This document shows positions 1-6,816 of a DNA stretch of 26,199 nucleotides, in pieces (within the stretch, counting starts at the first letter, position 1; every line of letters begins with the position of its first letter). The stretch spans positions 1 through 26,199 of the forward strand of contig DATDXQ010000004.1 of the NCBI GenBank assembly GCA_036517175.1, written 5' to 3'. This DNA comes from 2-01-FULL-44-17 sp036517175 (GTDB lineage Bacteria > Patescibacteriota > Minisyncoccia > 2-02-FULL-40-12 > IGHO2-01-FULL-4-A). Under the pieces are notes generated by a model. That model did no database searches, was not told the DNA's origin, and saw only the letters and a list, made by a program, of their open reading frames with translations. A program made the position numbers and the translations under genes.

Positions 1-1
1 T

Positions 2-580
2 AAATCAACTCTGATGCATATTCTCGGTGCGCTCGATACACCTACAAGCGGTGAATATATTCTAGACGACCATGATGTTTCAGAATTTTCAGATGATGAG
101 CTTGCTGATATAAGAAAAGATAAACTCGGATTCGTATTCCAGTCGTTTAATCTTTTGCCGAGAGCTACGGTTTTAAGAAACGTGATGTTGCCTTTAGTTT
201 ATGCCGATATTCCCAAAGAAGAGCGCAAGGCGAAAGCGATAAAAGCATTGATAAATTCTGGGATGAGCGAATCCCATTTTTATCATCATTCCAACCAGCT
301 TTCCGGCGGTCAGATGCAAAGGGTTGCCATTGCTCGGGCGCTGGTTAACGACCCGTCTTTAATTTTGGCCGATGAGCCAACTGGAAATCTTGATACCAAG
401 ACCGGAGAAGTTGTCTTAAGCACATTTCAGGAATTAAACGAGAAACAAAATAGGACAATTATTCTTATCACTCACGAGCGTTATGTAGCCGAACACGCAG
501 ATAGGATTATTACCATCAGAGATGGCGTGATCGTGGAAGATGAGATTAACAGAAAAAAAAGAAAATTAAACGGCGATTAA
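2..580 (+). CDS. ABC transporter ATP-binding protein, MacB/LolD type (5' truncated)
   Basis: This is the cytoplasmic nucleotide-binding subunit of a MacB/LolD-type ABC transporter, expected to power the FtsX-like permease encoded next. The frame is open from base 2. The first residues (KSTLMHILGALD) are the end of the Walker A region, so the true start lies before the window and the first internal ATG at 14 is not the start. Visible motifs are a Q-loop (FVFQSFNLLP), the ABC signature LSGGQMQRVAIARAL, Walker B LILADEPTGNLD and the switch histidine in ILITHE. These are diagnostic for the MacB/LolD/FtsE branch. A periplasmic adaptor of the MacA type is probably upstream but cannot be seen. The substrate is unknown; MacB-like systems export peptides, lipoproteins or other envelope substrates. 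Confidence 0.95.
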   Translation, partial: KSTLMHILGALDTPTSGEYILDDHDVSEFSDDELADIRKDKLGFVFQSFNLLPRATVLRNVMLPLVYADIPKEERKAKAIKALINSGMSESHFYHHSNQLSGGQMQRVAIARALVNDPSLILADEPTGNLDTKTGEVVLSTFQELNEKQNRTIILITHERYVAEHADRIITIRDGVIVEDEINRKKRKLNGD

Positions 581-646
581 CATGAACTGCTTCATGTTAA
601 TCCCGAATTTTAGTTCGAGCTCCTGCGAGAAAGTGAAAAAATTCGG
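578..646 (+). other. two hairpins between ABC ATPase and permease genes
   Basis: The spacer holds two inverted repeats. The first is a perfect 9-bp stem TAACATGAA/TTCATGTTA (578-586 with 591-599, loop CTGC) that includes the ATPase stop codon. The second pairs CCGAATTTT (603-611) with AAAATTCGG (638-646). Neither is followed by a T run, so they do not look like intrinsic terminators. They could act in mRNA processing or stability between the two transporter subunits; that role is inference. Confidence 0.5.
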
Positions 647-661
647 AAAACATTTTTTATC

Positions 662-1888
662 ATGATAATTACCGACTTATTTGAAGAAACATACTCCTCT
701 CTATTAGTTAATAAGGCCCGCTCAGGCCTGACGATTTTAGGTATTATTATTGGTATTGGTTCTGTCATCGCTATGGTATCTATCGGCCAGGGCGCTAAGG
801 GAATCATTGAAGAGAGTATTCAGTCTTTGGGATCAAATTTGATCATTGTTATGCCTGGAGCGCAGAGCGGTTTTGGAGGCGGAGGAATAAGCGGTGGCCG
901 AGGCAGCGCCCAATCGCTCACCCTTGAAGATGCGGATTCAATCAGAGAAGAAGTATTAACCGCTCAAGCAGTTGCACCGGAATTAACTGTTAGGTCACAA
1001 ATTACTGCCAGGGGAACCAACACTAATACTCAAGTACTGGGAACAACTCCCTCATATCCCATCGTTAGAAATGTAGAGATAGAACTCGGTTCCTTTTTAA
1101 GTGATCAAAATATACGAACTTTGAGCAAGGTAGCCGTTTTGGGCCCTACAACCAGGGACGATCTTTTCGGCGAAGGAGCAGATCCGATCGGACAAACTAT
1201 CCGCATCAAAGGAACTAACTTTAAAGTAATCGGGGTTACTAAGGCAAAGGGTGGAAGTGGCTTTAGCAATCAAGACGACATGGTTTTTATTCCGGTGTCT
1301 ACGGCTCAGAGATTTTTATCTGGTAACAATTACGTCAATACAATCAGTGTTCAAGCTACTGATCAAGGATCAATGGCGGATTTGCAGGCGCAGATTACAG
1401 CTTTGCTATTAGACAAGCACAATATATCCAATCCGGAGTTGGCTGATTTCAGCACCTTGAATCAAGCTGACATTATTGCCACAGCATCATCGATCACCGA
1501 TACATTTACGATATTTTTGGCTGCAGTTGCCGGCATCTCTCTGATTGTGGGAGGTATTGGAATTATGAATATGATGTTGACGACAGTTACTGAACGAACA
1601 AGAGAAATCGGCCTCCGAAAGGCCATCGGAGCCAAGAGGAAAGATATAAATAGGCAATTTTTATCCGAGGCTGTATTGCTAACATTTATGGGAGGACTGA
1701 TAGGAATTGCATTTGGTTGGACAGTAAGCTTACTAGTTTCACAATTTGCGGGGATAGCGACATCAGTTTCTTTATCATCAATTCTTTTAGCATTCGGCGT
1801 ATCGGCTGCTATCGGGATAGTGTTTGGATATTACCCTGCGCGCAGGGCATCCAAGCTCAATCCCATAGAAGCTCTGCGTTATGAATAA
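662..1888 (+). CDS. MacB-type ABC transporter permease (FtsX family)
   Basis: This is an inner-membrane permease of the MacB/FtsX superfamily, partner of the preceding ATPase. The order is typical: an N-terminal membrane helix at about residues 20-42 (SGLTILGIIIGIGSVIAMVS), a large extracytoplasmic MacB_PCD-like domain to about residue 275, and three C-terminal helices (about 278-305, 335-360 and 368-392). The motif TERTREIGLRKAIGAKR after the second helix is a hallmark of MacB permeases. The 408-aa length fits two-gene MacB systems, in which ATPase and permease are separate. A glycine-rich stretch at about residues 67-80 follows the first helix. No Shine-Dalgarno is visible before the ATG. 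The last 8 nt overlap the next gene. Confidence 0.95.
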   Translation: MIITDLFEETYSSLLVNKARSGLTILGIIIGIGSVIAMVSIGQGAKGIIEESIQSLGSNLIIVMPGAQSGFGGGGISGGRGSAQSLTLEDADSIREEVLTAQAVAPELTVRSQITARGTNTNTQVLGTTPSYPIVRNVEIELGSFLSDQNIRTLSKVAVLGPTTRDDLFGEGADPIGQTIRIKGTNFKVIGVTKAKGGSGFSNQDDMVFIPVSTAQRFLSGNNYVNTISVQATDQGSMADLQAQITALLLDKHNISNPELADFSTLNQADIIATASSITDTFTIFLAAVAGISLIVGGIGIMNMMLTTVTERTREIGLRKAIGAKRKDINRQFLSEAVLLTFMGGLIGIAFGWTVSLLVSQFAGIATSVSLSSILLAFGVSAAIGIVFGYYPARRASKLNPIEALRYE

Positions 1889-2345
1889 TATGAAAAAATT
1901 AATTATGATAGCCGTGGTAGTTGCAGTAGTAGTCGGTAGCGGAGCATTTTATGGCGGCATGAAGTATGTCCAGGCAAGAAGAGGGTACCTGCCTGCCGGC
2001 AGGCAGGATTTTACCAACTTAACACCCGAGCAGCGCCAGCAGCTAATGGCTAATGCTAGCGGTGGATTTAGAGGCGGAGCCGGTCAAGGAAGAGGTGGAA
2101 CGGGCGGTGGATTTACGGTTGGAGAAATTATTTCTAAAGATGACAAAAGTATTACAATAAAAATGCCAGATGGCGGATCAAAAATTGTATTTTATTCGGA
2201 TGCAACCGAAGTTGGAAAGTCTATAAGTGGTACGCCTGCGGATTTAAAAGTGGGAGAAATGGTTACAACTAACGGTACGGCAAATTCTGACGGAAGTATA
2301 ACGGCGCAGTTGATTCAAATTAGGCCAACCACACCCGTAAATTAA
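1881..2345 (+). CDS. small membrane-anchored protein with DUF5666-like domain
   Basis: This is a 154-aa protein with an N-terminal membrane anchor or signal (about residues 4-24) followed by a Gly/Arg-rich linker and a small beta domain. The segment from about residue 77 (VGEIISKDDKSITIKMPDGG to QLIQIRP) resembles DUF5666-type OB-like modules, in which a question of modification state or binding is usually unresolved. Coding overlaps the permease by 8 nt, so it is translationally coupled and probably an accessory of the transporter. An in-frame alternative start lies at 1890, just after the permease stop. A 20-bp palindrome inside the gene (1988-2007) encodes LPAGRQ and appears to be an inserted repeat tolerated in the linker. 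Its function is not recognised. Confidence 0.75.
   Translation: MNNMKKLIMIAVVVAVVVGSGAFYGGMKYVQARRGYLPAGRQDFTNLTPEQRQQLMANASGGFRGGAGQGRGGTGGGFTVGEIISKDDKSITIKMPDGGSKIVFYSDATEVGKSISGTPADLKVGEMVTTNGTANSDGSITAQLIQIRPTTPVN
1988..2007. repeat. intragenic 20-bp perfect palindrome (REP-like)
   Basis: The bases CCTGCCTGCCGGCAGGCAGG are identical to their own reverse complement. They are far richer in GC than their surroundings and sit in frame in the linker of the DUF5666-like protein. Related CCTGCC/GGCAGG elements occur at 7981-7998 and 26105-26124, and a fragment occurs at 11260-11272, which points to a dispersed repeat family. Confidence 0.75.
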
Positions 2346-2626
2346 TCATCGAAACATTACACCCAGGTGTCTTATTCTATAATTTCAAGACATGTCTTTT
2401 TATGTCTTATTTGTCTCATTTTATCCCTTTGGCCGTCCATAGCTTTACGCGAAGGAGTCGGCCAAGGAGTATCGCTCAGTCTCTGGCTAAAGCTCTCAAA
2501 AACTTTTAGAATACGCTCATAGGTCTAGTACTAAATATTAAAATATAAATAGTTTTAATAAAGCCTTACTGGGCTTGACCGACCAACGGCTCTAGATCAA
2601 GGAGCGTAATAAGTGAAAATATTTTC
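2346..2626 (+). other. 281-bp intergenic region before murC, several inverted repeats
   Basis: No gene is recognised here. Small inverted repeats are present: ACACC-CA-GGTGT (2359-2370); AAGACAT/ATGTCTT (2387-2393 with 2402-2408), containing the palindrome AGACATGTCT; TTGGCC/GGCCAA around 2429-2465; and AAGCC/GGCTT near 2561-2576. The GC-richer stretch 2430-2510 has the look of a decayed dispersed repeat. An AAGGAG Shine-Dalgarno-like site at 2599-2604 lies 22 nt before the murC ATG, which is too far to serve it directly. A GTG at 2613 would encode a 5-residue peptide whose TGA overlaps the murC ATG. Confidence 0.4.
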
Positions 2627-3919
2627 ATGATTGATTTAAATAAAATCAAATCCGTTTATTTCATTGGCATAGGTGGCAGCGGAATGTCGTGTGTTGCCAA
2701 TATGATGATTGCAAAAAATAAAATTGTTTCGGGCTCAGACAGAGAGTTATCCTTGACTACTCGCGAATTGGAAGAAAAAGGAGCTAGTATTTTCTATGAG
2801 CAAAATGGCACTCATATTTCCAAGGATATCGACCTAGTTATCTATACAGTTGCGATTCCAAAAAATAACCCCGAACTTGTAAGGGCCAATGAATTGGGGA
2901 CTCTATTATTGTCCTATCCGCAAGTTCTGGATTTAGTGTCGAGGAATATGATTACAATTGGGGTTGCTGGTACACACGGAAAAACTACAACGACAGCAAT
3001 GCTCTCCCATATATTGCAGGATACAAACATAAGCCCTACAGTTATTGTTGGCTCTACGCTTGTTGATCGGAAAACTAATTTTATCGAAGGTGCGGGTGAA
3101 TATTTTTTAGTTGAAGCGGATGAATATAAAAAATCATTTTTGAATTTAAACCCAAAATATTTAGTAATTACCAACATCGACGAGGATCATTTGGATTTTT
3201 ACAAAGATTTAAAAGATATCCAAAATACATTCAGGGAACTTGTGGCCAAAGTTCCAGCGGACGGTTTTGTCGTTTGTAATAAAACGCACCCTCACTTGCA
3301 GCCGGTCATAAAAGACGCAAGTTGCAAGATATTAGATTATGCCGATACCTTCCCTTTGGATGCTGGTCTATTTTTGCCTGGCATACACAATAGACAAAAT
3401 GCATCCGCAGCATTTACGACCGCATCTCTTTTTGGAATCAGTAGTAAAGTAATAATTGAAAAATTAAAAAGTTTTAAGGGCGTGCGGCGAAGATTTGAAT
3501 ATAAAGGCAAGACGAAACAGGGCGCTCTTGTGTATGATGACTATGCTCATAATCCGCAAAAGGTTTTTGCGGCTTTACAGGGAGCAAAAGAAGCTTTTCC
3601 TGATAGCAGAATCATCGCCGTATTCCAACCGCATCTTTATAGTCGGACAAAATTATTATTGGATAAATTCGGAAAATCATTTGGAAGCGCAGATAGGGTT
3701 TTATTGGCGCCCATTTATGCCGCTCGAGAAGAGTTTGACGGATCAATCTCATCTGAAATTTTGGCCCGAGAATTACAAAATAATAATGTACAAGCCAAGG
3801 ATTTCGAATCTATAGATGAAATTAAAGATGAGTTAGGCGGACTTTTGAAGAATAATGATGTTGTGGTTATATTGGGAGCGGGGGATATAATAAAATTGTC
3901 AGAAAATCTGGTGTCTTGA
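2627..3919 (+). CDS. murC: UDP-N-acetylmuramate--L-alanine ligase
   Basis: This cytoplasmic ATP-dependent ligase adds L-alanine to UDP-MurNAc, the first step of peptidoglycan stem-peptide synthesis. Motifs are in the family order: an N-terminal Rossmann GIGGSGMS (residues 14-21), the ATP-binding loop GTHGKTT (115-121), EADEYKKSFL, the central-domain signature TNIDEDHLDFY, GIHNRQNASAA, DDYAHNP and PHLYSRTK in the C-terminal ligase domain, and LGAGDI near the end. At 430 aa it is shorter than the E. coli enzyme (491 aa) but complete. It stands apart from any division/cell-wall cluster. The ATG is the only sensible start; the sequence begins directly with the Rossmann strand. Confidence 0.97.
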   Translation: MIDLNKIKSVYFIGIGGSGMSCVANMMIAKNKIVSGSDRELSLTTRELEEKGASIFYEQNGTHISKDIDLVIYTVAIPKNNPELVRANELGTLLLSYPQVLDLVSRNMITIGVAGTHGKTTTTAMLSHILQDTNISPTVIVGSTLVDRKTNFIEGAGEYFLVEADEYKKSFLNLNPKYLVITNIDEDHLDFYKDLKDIQNTFRELVAKVPADGFVVCNKTHPHLQPVIKDASCKILDYADTFPLDAGLFLPGIHNRQNASAAFTTASLFGISSKVIIEKLKSFKGVRRRFEYKGKTKQGALVYDDYAHNPQKVFAALQGAKEAFPDSRIIAVFQPHLYSRTKLLLDKFGKSFGSADRVLLAPIYAAREEFDGSISSEILARELQNNNVQAKDFESIDEIKDELGGLLKNNDVVVILGAGDIIKLSENLVS

Positions 3920-3958
3920 TTTTGTCACTTTTTAACTCCACTCAATCTTTTGTCGTTG

Positions 3959-3967
3959 TGCTAAAAT
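3959..3967 (+). promoter_or_regulatory. extended -10 promoter (TGcTAAAAT)
   Basis: TG-n-TAAAAT lies 17 nt before the ATG of the YdeI-like gene, in a short AT-rich gap after murC. No good -35 is seen. It predicts a leader of about 11 nt with no Shine-Dalgarno. Confidence 0.5.
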
Positions 3968-3984
3968 GTAATTAATATAAAACC

Positions 3985-4227
3985 ATGAATAAAAAAGGGG
4001 GTCCGGTGCACAAGGTTCCAGTGGATTTAGAAAAAATTCTTGCTTCTTCCATGGTGGTGAGGTCGGCATGGGATGACATTACACCACTGGCACATAATGA
4101 GTGGATCTGTTGGATTGAGTCTGCCAAGAAATCTGAGACAAGGAATCATCGGATCGAGAGGACGCGCAGGGAGCTTGTAGAAGGCAGGCGTAGACCTTGT
4201 TGTTGGGCGGGCTGCATCCATCGTTGA
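3985..4227 (+). CDS. YdeI/OmpD-associated family small protein
   Basis: This 80-aa protein matches the C-terminal YdeI/OmdA module (bacteriocin-protection family): a helical segment VPVDLEKILAS, then AWDDITPLAHNEWICWIESAK and KSETRNHRIERTRRELVEGR. It ends in RRPCCWAGCIHR, a Cys/His-rich tail that could bind metal. The biochemical role of this family is not established; the name comes from genetic associations in enterobacteria. It is a stand-alone domain rather than a fusion. A putative extended -10 promoter precedes it and it ends with TGA. Confidence 0.75.
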   Translation: MNKKGGPVHKVPVDLEKILASSMVVRSAWDDITPLAHNEWICWIESAKKSETRNHRIERTRRELVEGRRRPCCWAGCIHR

Positions 4228-4263
4228 GATAGCTAGAATCGCCATTTCTTATAAAAATATATT

Positions 4264-4941
4264 ATGGAAATAATTAATCCTTTAAATAAAAAACTTAATA
4301 TTCTTCGTGGTGCGGAGGGTGAGATAAATTCAGAAGCTATCGAAATATTTAGATCATTAGACGATAAATTTAAACGATACGATTGGTACATTGGTTTGAG
4401 TCCAATGGGATCAACTGCTAGGGGCTACGTGGTAAATGGGTCTGATATTGATTGTAAATTAGTTTACGATAGCCCTAAAATTTCAAGATCAGAAGTCATT
4501 AAAACTGTAAAATTAGTTAGTGGAGAAACCGAAAGGTCTCATGGTCTTAGAGCGGGTCATATCAGTGTTGCTTATATAACTGAATTCAATCCAGACAAAA
4601 TTAGAAAAGGATTATTGTCGGTTGGGCAGGAATATACAAATTCCGTATTAACAATAAGGGATTTATCGGGAATTGTTATAGGCAAAACTCCTGAAAAATA
4701 TCGAGATATAGTTAGGGGTATTCTGGCTAACTTATCTACTGAAGATAGACAAAGGTTTACAGATCAGATAGTAGAATTTATTATTACCGAGGAGCGATTA
4801 GCTGAACAAAAACTTGCTCAACGCACCAGAATGAGTCAGCAAAAATTAACTGAATTGTGGGAGAATAGAAGAAAACTTTGGATAAAAAGAATTAATGCGA
4901 TATGGTTTATTGGGTTGTCTAGTAACCAAAAGATAAGATAA
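4264..4941 (+). CDS. nucleotidyltransferase-like protein (Pol beta superfamily)
   Basis: This is a 225-aa protein with the Pol-beta nucleotidyltransferase signature GSTARGYVVNGSDIDCKLVY at about residues 49-68: the GS loop, then D-x-D, which in this superfamily binds Mg-NTP. The strand where a third catalytic Asp would be expected (GHISVAYI, about residue 99) shows no Asp, so activity is uncertain. The C-terminal third is helical and basic (RMSQQKLTELWENRRKLW). Upstream, an AT-rich TATAAA at 4250-4255 ends 8 nt before the ATG and would give a near-leaderless mRNA. Only 3 nt separate it from the GIY-YIG gene. Substrate is unknown; it could also be a minimal toxin/antitoxin-type MNT protein, though no partner HEPN gene is seen. 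Confidence 0.7.
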   Translation: MEIINPLNKKLNILRGAEGEINSEAIEIFRSLDDKFKRYDWYIGLSPMGSTARGYVVNGSDIDCKLVYDSPKISRSEVIKTVKLVSGETERSHGLRAGHISVAYITEFNPDKIRKGLLSVGQEYTNSVLTIRDLSGIVIGKTPEKYRDIVRGILANLSTEDRQRFTDQIVEFIITEERLAEQKLAQRTRMSQQKLTELWENRRKLWIKRINAIWFIGLSSNQKIR

Positions 4942-4944
4942 TTT

Positions 4945-5187
4945 ATGTATTTTGTTTATCTAATCGAATGCGATGATAAAAGTATTTATACAGGTATTAC
5001 AACTGATGTTCAGCGAAGATTTATAGAACATAAAAATAAAAAGGGTGGGCACTATACTGGCTCAAGGCAAGTCATTAAAATTCTACATACCGAACAGTTT
5101 CAAACCAGAAGCGGAGCCTTAAAAAGAGAAGCACAAATTAAAAGTTGGAACAGGAATAAAAAGCTTGACTTGATAAAACAAAAATAG
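4945..5187 (+). CDS. GIY-YIG domain protein (YhbQ/UPF0213-like)
   Basis: This is an 80-aa single-domain GIY-YIG protein. It starts with YFVYLIECDDKSIYTGIT, the GIY-YIG hallmark in its small-protein form, followed by the RRFIEHKNKKGGHYT segment with conserved Arg and His, and by the helix GALKREAQIKSWNRNKK. Its length equals that of stand-alone members of the family, which are proposed to act on structured DNA; the role in this organism is unknown. It is probably co-transcribed with the preceding nucleotidyltransferase gene. Confidence 0.9.
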   Translation: MYFVYLIECDDKSIYTGITTDVQRRFIEHKNKKGGHYTGSRQVIKILHTEQFQTRSGALKREAQIKSWNRNKKLDLIKQK

Positions 5188-5208
5188 CGCCAATAACTAA
5201 ACTTATCC

Positions 5209-5688
5209 ATGAAAAAAGTAATCATTAGGGCCTTGGTGATAATTGCGTTTCTCGTCGGAGGGTTTTTTGTGTTGAACAGATATATATACAACGAGAAGCA
5301 GGTTGATGAGGGTGGACCGGAAACAACCGAAGTCTCAAAGATTTATGATGACCTGGGTTATGTCTATTTTGGAAATGAGGCGACGGGGGATTTGGATGCG
5401 GATGGAATAGAAGACGTTGCTTTTATTGTTACCCAGAACGGAGGTGGAAGCGGAACTTTTTATTACGTTGGCGCAGCTTTCAAAAATTCGGATGACAGCT
5501 ACACGAGAACTAATCTGGTATTGCTTGGGGATCGGATTGCTCCCCAGACCACCGAAATTCGTGACAAGACTATAATCGTTAACTATGCTGATCGTAAAGA
5601 AGGCGAGCCAATGACCGCCAGGCCGTCTGTTGGTATCTCAAAATATCTACAAACCTTCAATGGCATCTTGATCCCACTAGCTAAATAA
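5209..5688 (+). CDS. exported protein with Ca-binding-like Asp loop, unknown function
   Basis: This is a 159-aa protein with a single N-terminal hydrophobic helix (about residues 4-26), so it is exported or anchored. The segment ATGDLDADGIEDVAFIVTQN has the D-x-D-x-D-G-x-x-D arrangement of FG-GAP/VCBS or EF-hand-like calcium loops. It is followed by GGGSGTFYYVGAAF, LLGDRIAPQTTEI and VNYADRKEGEPM. These blocks look strongly conserved, and I recall similar proteins of unknown function in diverse bacteria, but no named family. It lies 21 nt after the GIY-YIG gene, and the promoter of the following gene begins 13 nt after its stop. Confidence 0.7.
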   Translation: MKKVIIRALVIIAFLVGGFFVLNRYIYNEKQVDEGGPETTEVSKIYDDLGYVYFGNEATGDLDADGIEDVAFIVTQNGGGSGTFYYVGAAFKNSDDSYTRTNLVLLGDRIAPQTTEIRDKTIIVNYADRKEGEPMTARPSVGISKYLQTFNGILIPLAK

Positions 5689-5701
5689 TTTGCTGATTGT
5701 G

Positions 5702-5710
5702 TGATATAAT
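5702..5710 (+). promoter_or_regulatory. extended -10 promoter (TGaTATAAT)
   Basis: A perfect TG-n-TATAAT ends 10 nt before the ATG at 5721, predicting a leader of only about 4 nt. It marks the start of the metal/redox island. Confidence 0.75.
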
Positions 5711-5720
5711 CAAAACATAG

Positions 5721-6137
5721 ATGAAAAACTACATTATTGCACTATTGATCATAAGTTCGTTGGTATCTGTAAGTTTTGGCTTGGTTGCGATGAATCATAT
5801 GGATGGCCAAGGACATGGCGAATGTCCATTTGAAGTTTCGGGTGTTACTAATTGTGTCCAAGCTCAGAATCCAATAGATTTTGCCACATCTCATCTGAAT
5901 GCTTTTTCTAAATTTTACTCGGCAACACCTGTTAACGGCTTTAGTTTAATTTCACTATATTTATTGTGGTCTCTTGCGATCTTTATTATTTTTAATAAAG
6001 AGCTTGAACTATTTAAATTTCAGCCTCTACTTGCAAGAAATAATCCCAAAGAGTCTTTTGTCGCACCAAGTAGGATAGTACTCACCGACTGGTTATCTCT
6101 TCACGAAAATAGCCCTGCGTTCATAGGAGGACGCTAG
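5721..6137 (+). CDS. small Cys/His membrane protein, unknown function
   Basis: This is a 138-aa protein with an N-terminal hydrophobic helix or signal (about residues 3-23) and a second helix (about 74-92). Between them lies an extracytoplasmic segment with NHMDGQGHGECPF and a second Cys (about residue 46): His, Met and Cys residues of the kind that bind soft metals. The C-terminal tail is cytoplasmic and hydrophilic. I do not recognise a named family. Its position immediately before the DUF1573-CcdA-P1B-ATPase operon, with its own strong promoter and a terminator behind it, suggests a metal-related function. That is inference from context and residue composition. Confidence 0.6.
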   Translation: MKNYIIALLIISSLVSVSFGLVAMNHMDGQGHGECPFEVSGVTNCVQAQNPIDFATSHLNAFSKFYSATPVNGFSLISLYLLWSLAIFIIFNKELELFKFQPLLARNNPKESFVAPSRIVLTDWLSLHENSPAFIGGR

Positions 6138-6180
6138 TATTAGATCGTTTTGTCTGACGGTCTGATATTTTGCGTCATTA

Positions 6181-6203
6181 AAACCCTGAAAAAGGGATTT
6201 TTT
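6181..6203 (+). terminator. rho-independent terminator after the Cys/His membrane protein gene
   Basis: The stem CCCT/AGGG (6184-6187 with 6193-6196, loop GAAAA) is flanked by an A run and followed by TTTTTT (6198-6203). The stem is short but the U tract is good. Confidence 0.6.
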
Positions 6204-6208
6204 GTTCC

Positions 6209-6285
6209 GATTTTGTTCCGCCCTGGGCGGATTACAAAATCGAGAATCCTCGATTTATCATCTGCGCTATGCGCAGGATAAATCG
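6209..6285. repeat. two long tandem hairpins (REP-like) in intergenic space
   Basis: Hairpin A pairs GATTTTGT (6209-6216) with ACAAAATC (6234-6241), with an inner CCGCC/GGCGG stem. Hairpin B pairs CGATTTATC-at-CTGCGC (6251-6267) with GCGCAG-GATAAATCG (6271-6285), loop TAT: 15 bp with one 2-nt bulge. They lie between the terminator and the DUF1573 gene and account for most of this gap. They may be mobile palindromic repeats or a structured 5' leader of the operon. Confidence 0.6.
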
Positions 6286-6308
6286 GGATCTTTAATCTAT
6301 TTAATCCT

Positions 6309-6812
6309 ATGAATTACAAAGCAATTATTGGAATCTTTGTCGGAACAATTGTTGTTATCAGTGGCCTTATCTGGTTGGGTCAGCCGACCGCAGATCAAAA
6401 TGATAGTCAAGCCAGCTCAACCGAAAGCCTGCTTAAGAGCGATGAAACAAATTTCGATTTTGGCACTATCTCTATGGCTAACGGTAAGGTTAGTCATGAA
6501 TTCAAAATCAGCAATAGCTCGGAGCAGTCAATAAATATTAATAAGATCTACACCTCGTGCATGTGCACAGTCGCCAACTTTAAGTTTAATGCCAAAATCT
6601 ATGGTCTATTCGGTATGTCAGGACATGGTGGCGGTGCTCTTACAACAGCGAATATAACACTTAACCCTGGGGACTCCGGAAGTCTCGATGTTATTTATGA
6701 TCCGAATGCTCATGGTCCAGCAGGAGTCGGTGCTATAGACCGTTTTGTCTATGTTGAAGATAGAAACGGTGGTCAACTCACATTAGAAATTAAAACTGTG
6801 GTCACTCCATAA
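6309..6812 (+). CDS. DUF1573 domain protein, membrane anchored
   Basis: This is a 167-aa protein with an N-terminal membrane anchor (about residues 4-24) and an extracytoplasmic Ig-like DUF1573 domain. The core motifs are NFDFGTISMANGKVSHEFKI, a strand ending in TSCMCT (Cys84, Cys86) and LNPGDSGSLDVIYDP. The C-x-C takes the place of the usual TSCGCT of the family. DUF1573 proteins are often next to redox or metal genes, but their function is not settled. It is the first gene of a tight operon; the CcdA-like gene begins 4 nt after its stop. An insertion with FGMSGHGGGAL follows the Cys pair and could add a metal ligand. Confidence 0.9.
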   Translation: MNYKAIIGIFVGTIVVISGLIWLGQPTADQNDSQASSTESLLKSDETNFDFGTISMANGKVSHEFKISNSSEQSININKIYTSCMCTVANFKFNAKIYGLFGMSGHGGGALTTANITLNPGDSGSLDVIYDPNAHGPAGVGAIDRFVYVEDRNGGQLTLEIKTVVTP

Positions 6813-6816
6813 AAAT

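Noticed and set aside
2613..2630. Five-codon leader peptide (GTG to TGA) overlapping the murC start
   Set aside because: It has an AAGGAG site 8 nt upstream and an ATGA overlap with murC, but a peptide this short with no other support is too likely to arise by chance to annotate as a gene.
4027..4245. Minus-strand open frame opposite the YdeI-like gene
   Set aside because: The plus-strand product matches a known family along its whole length; the opposite frame has no support.
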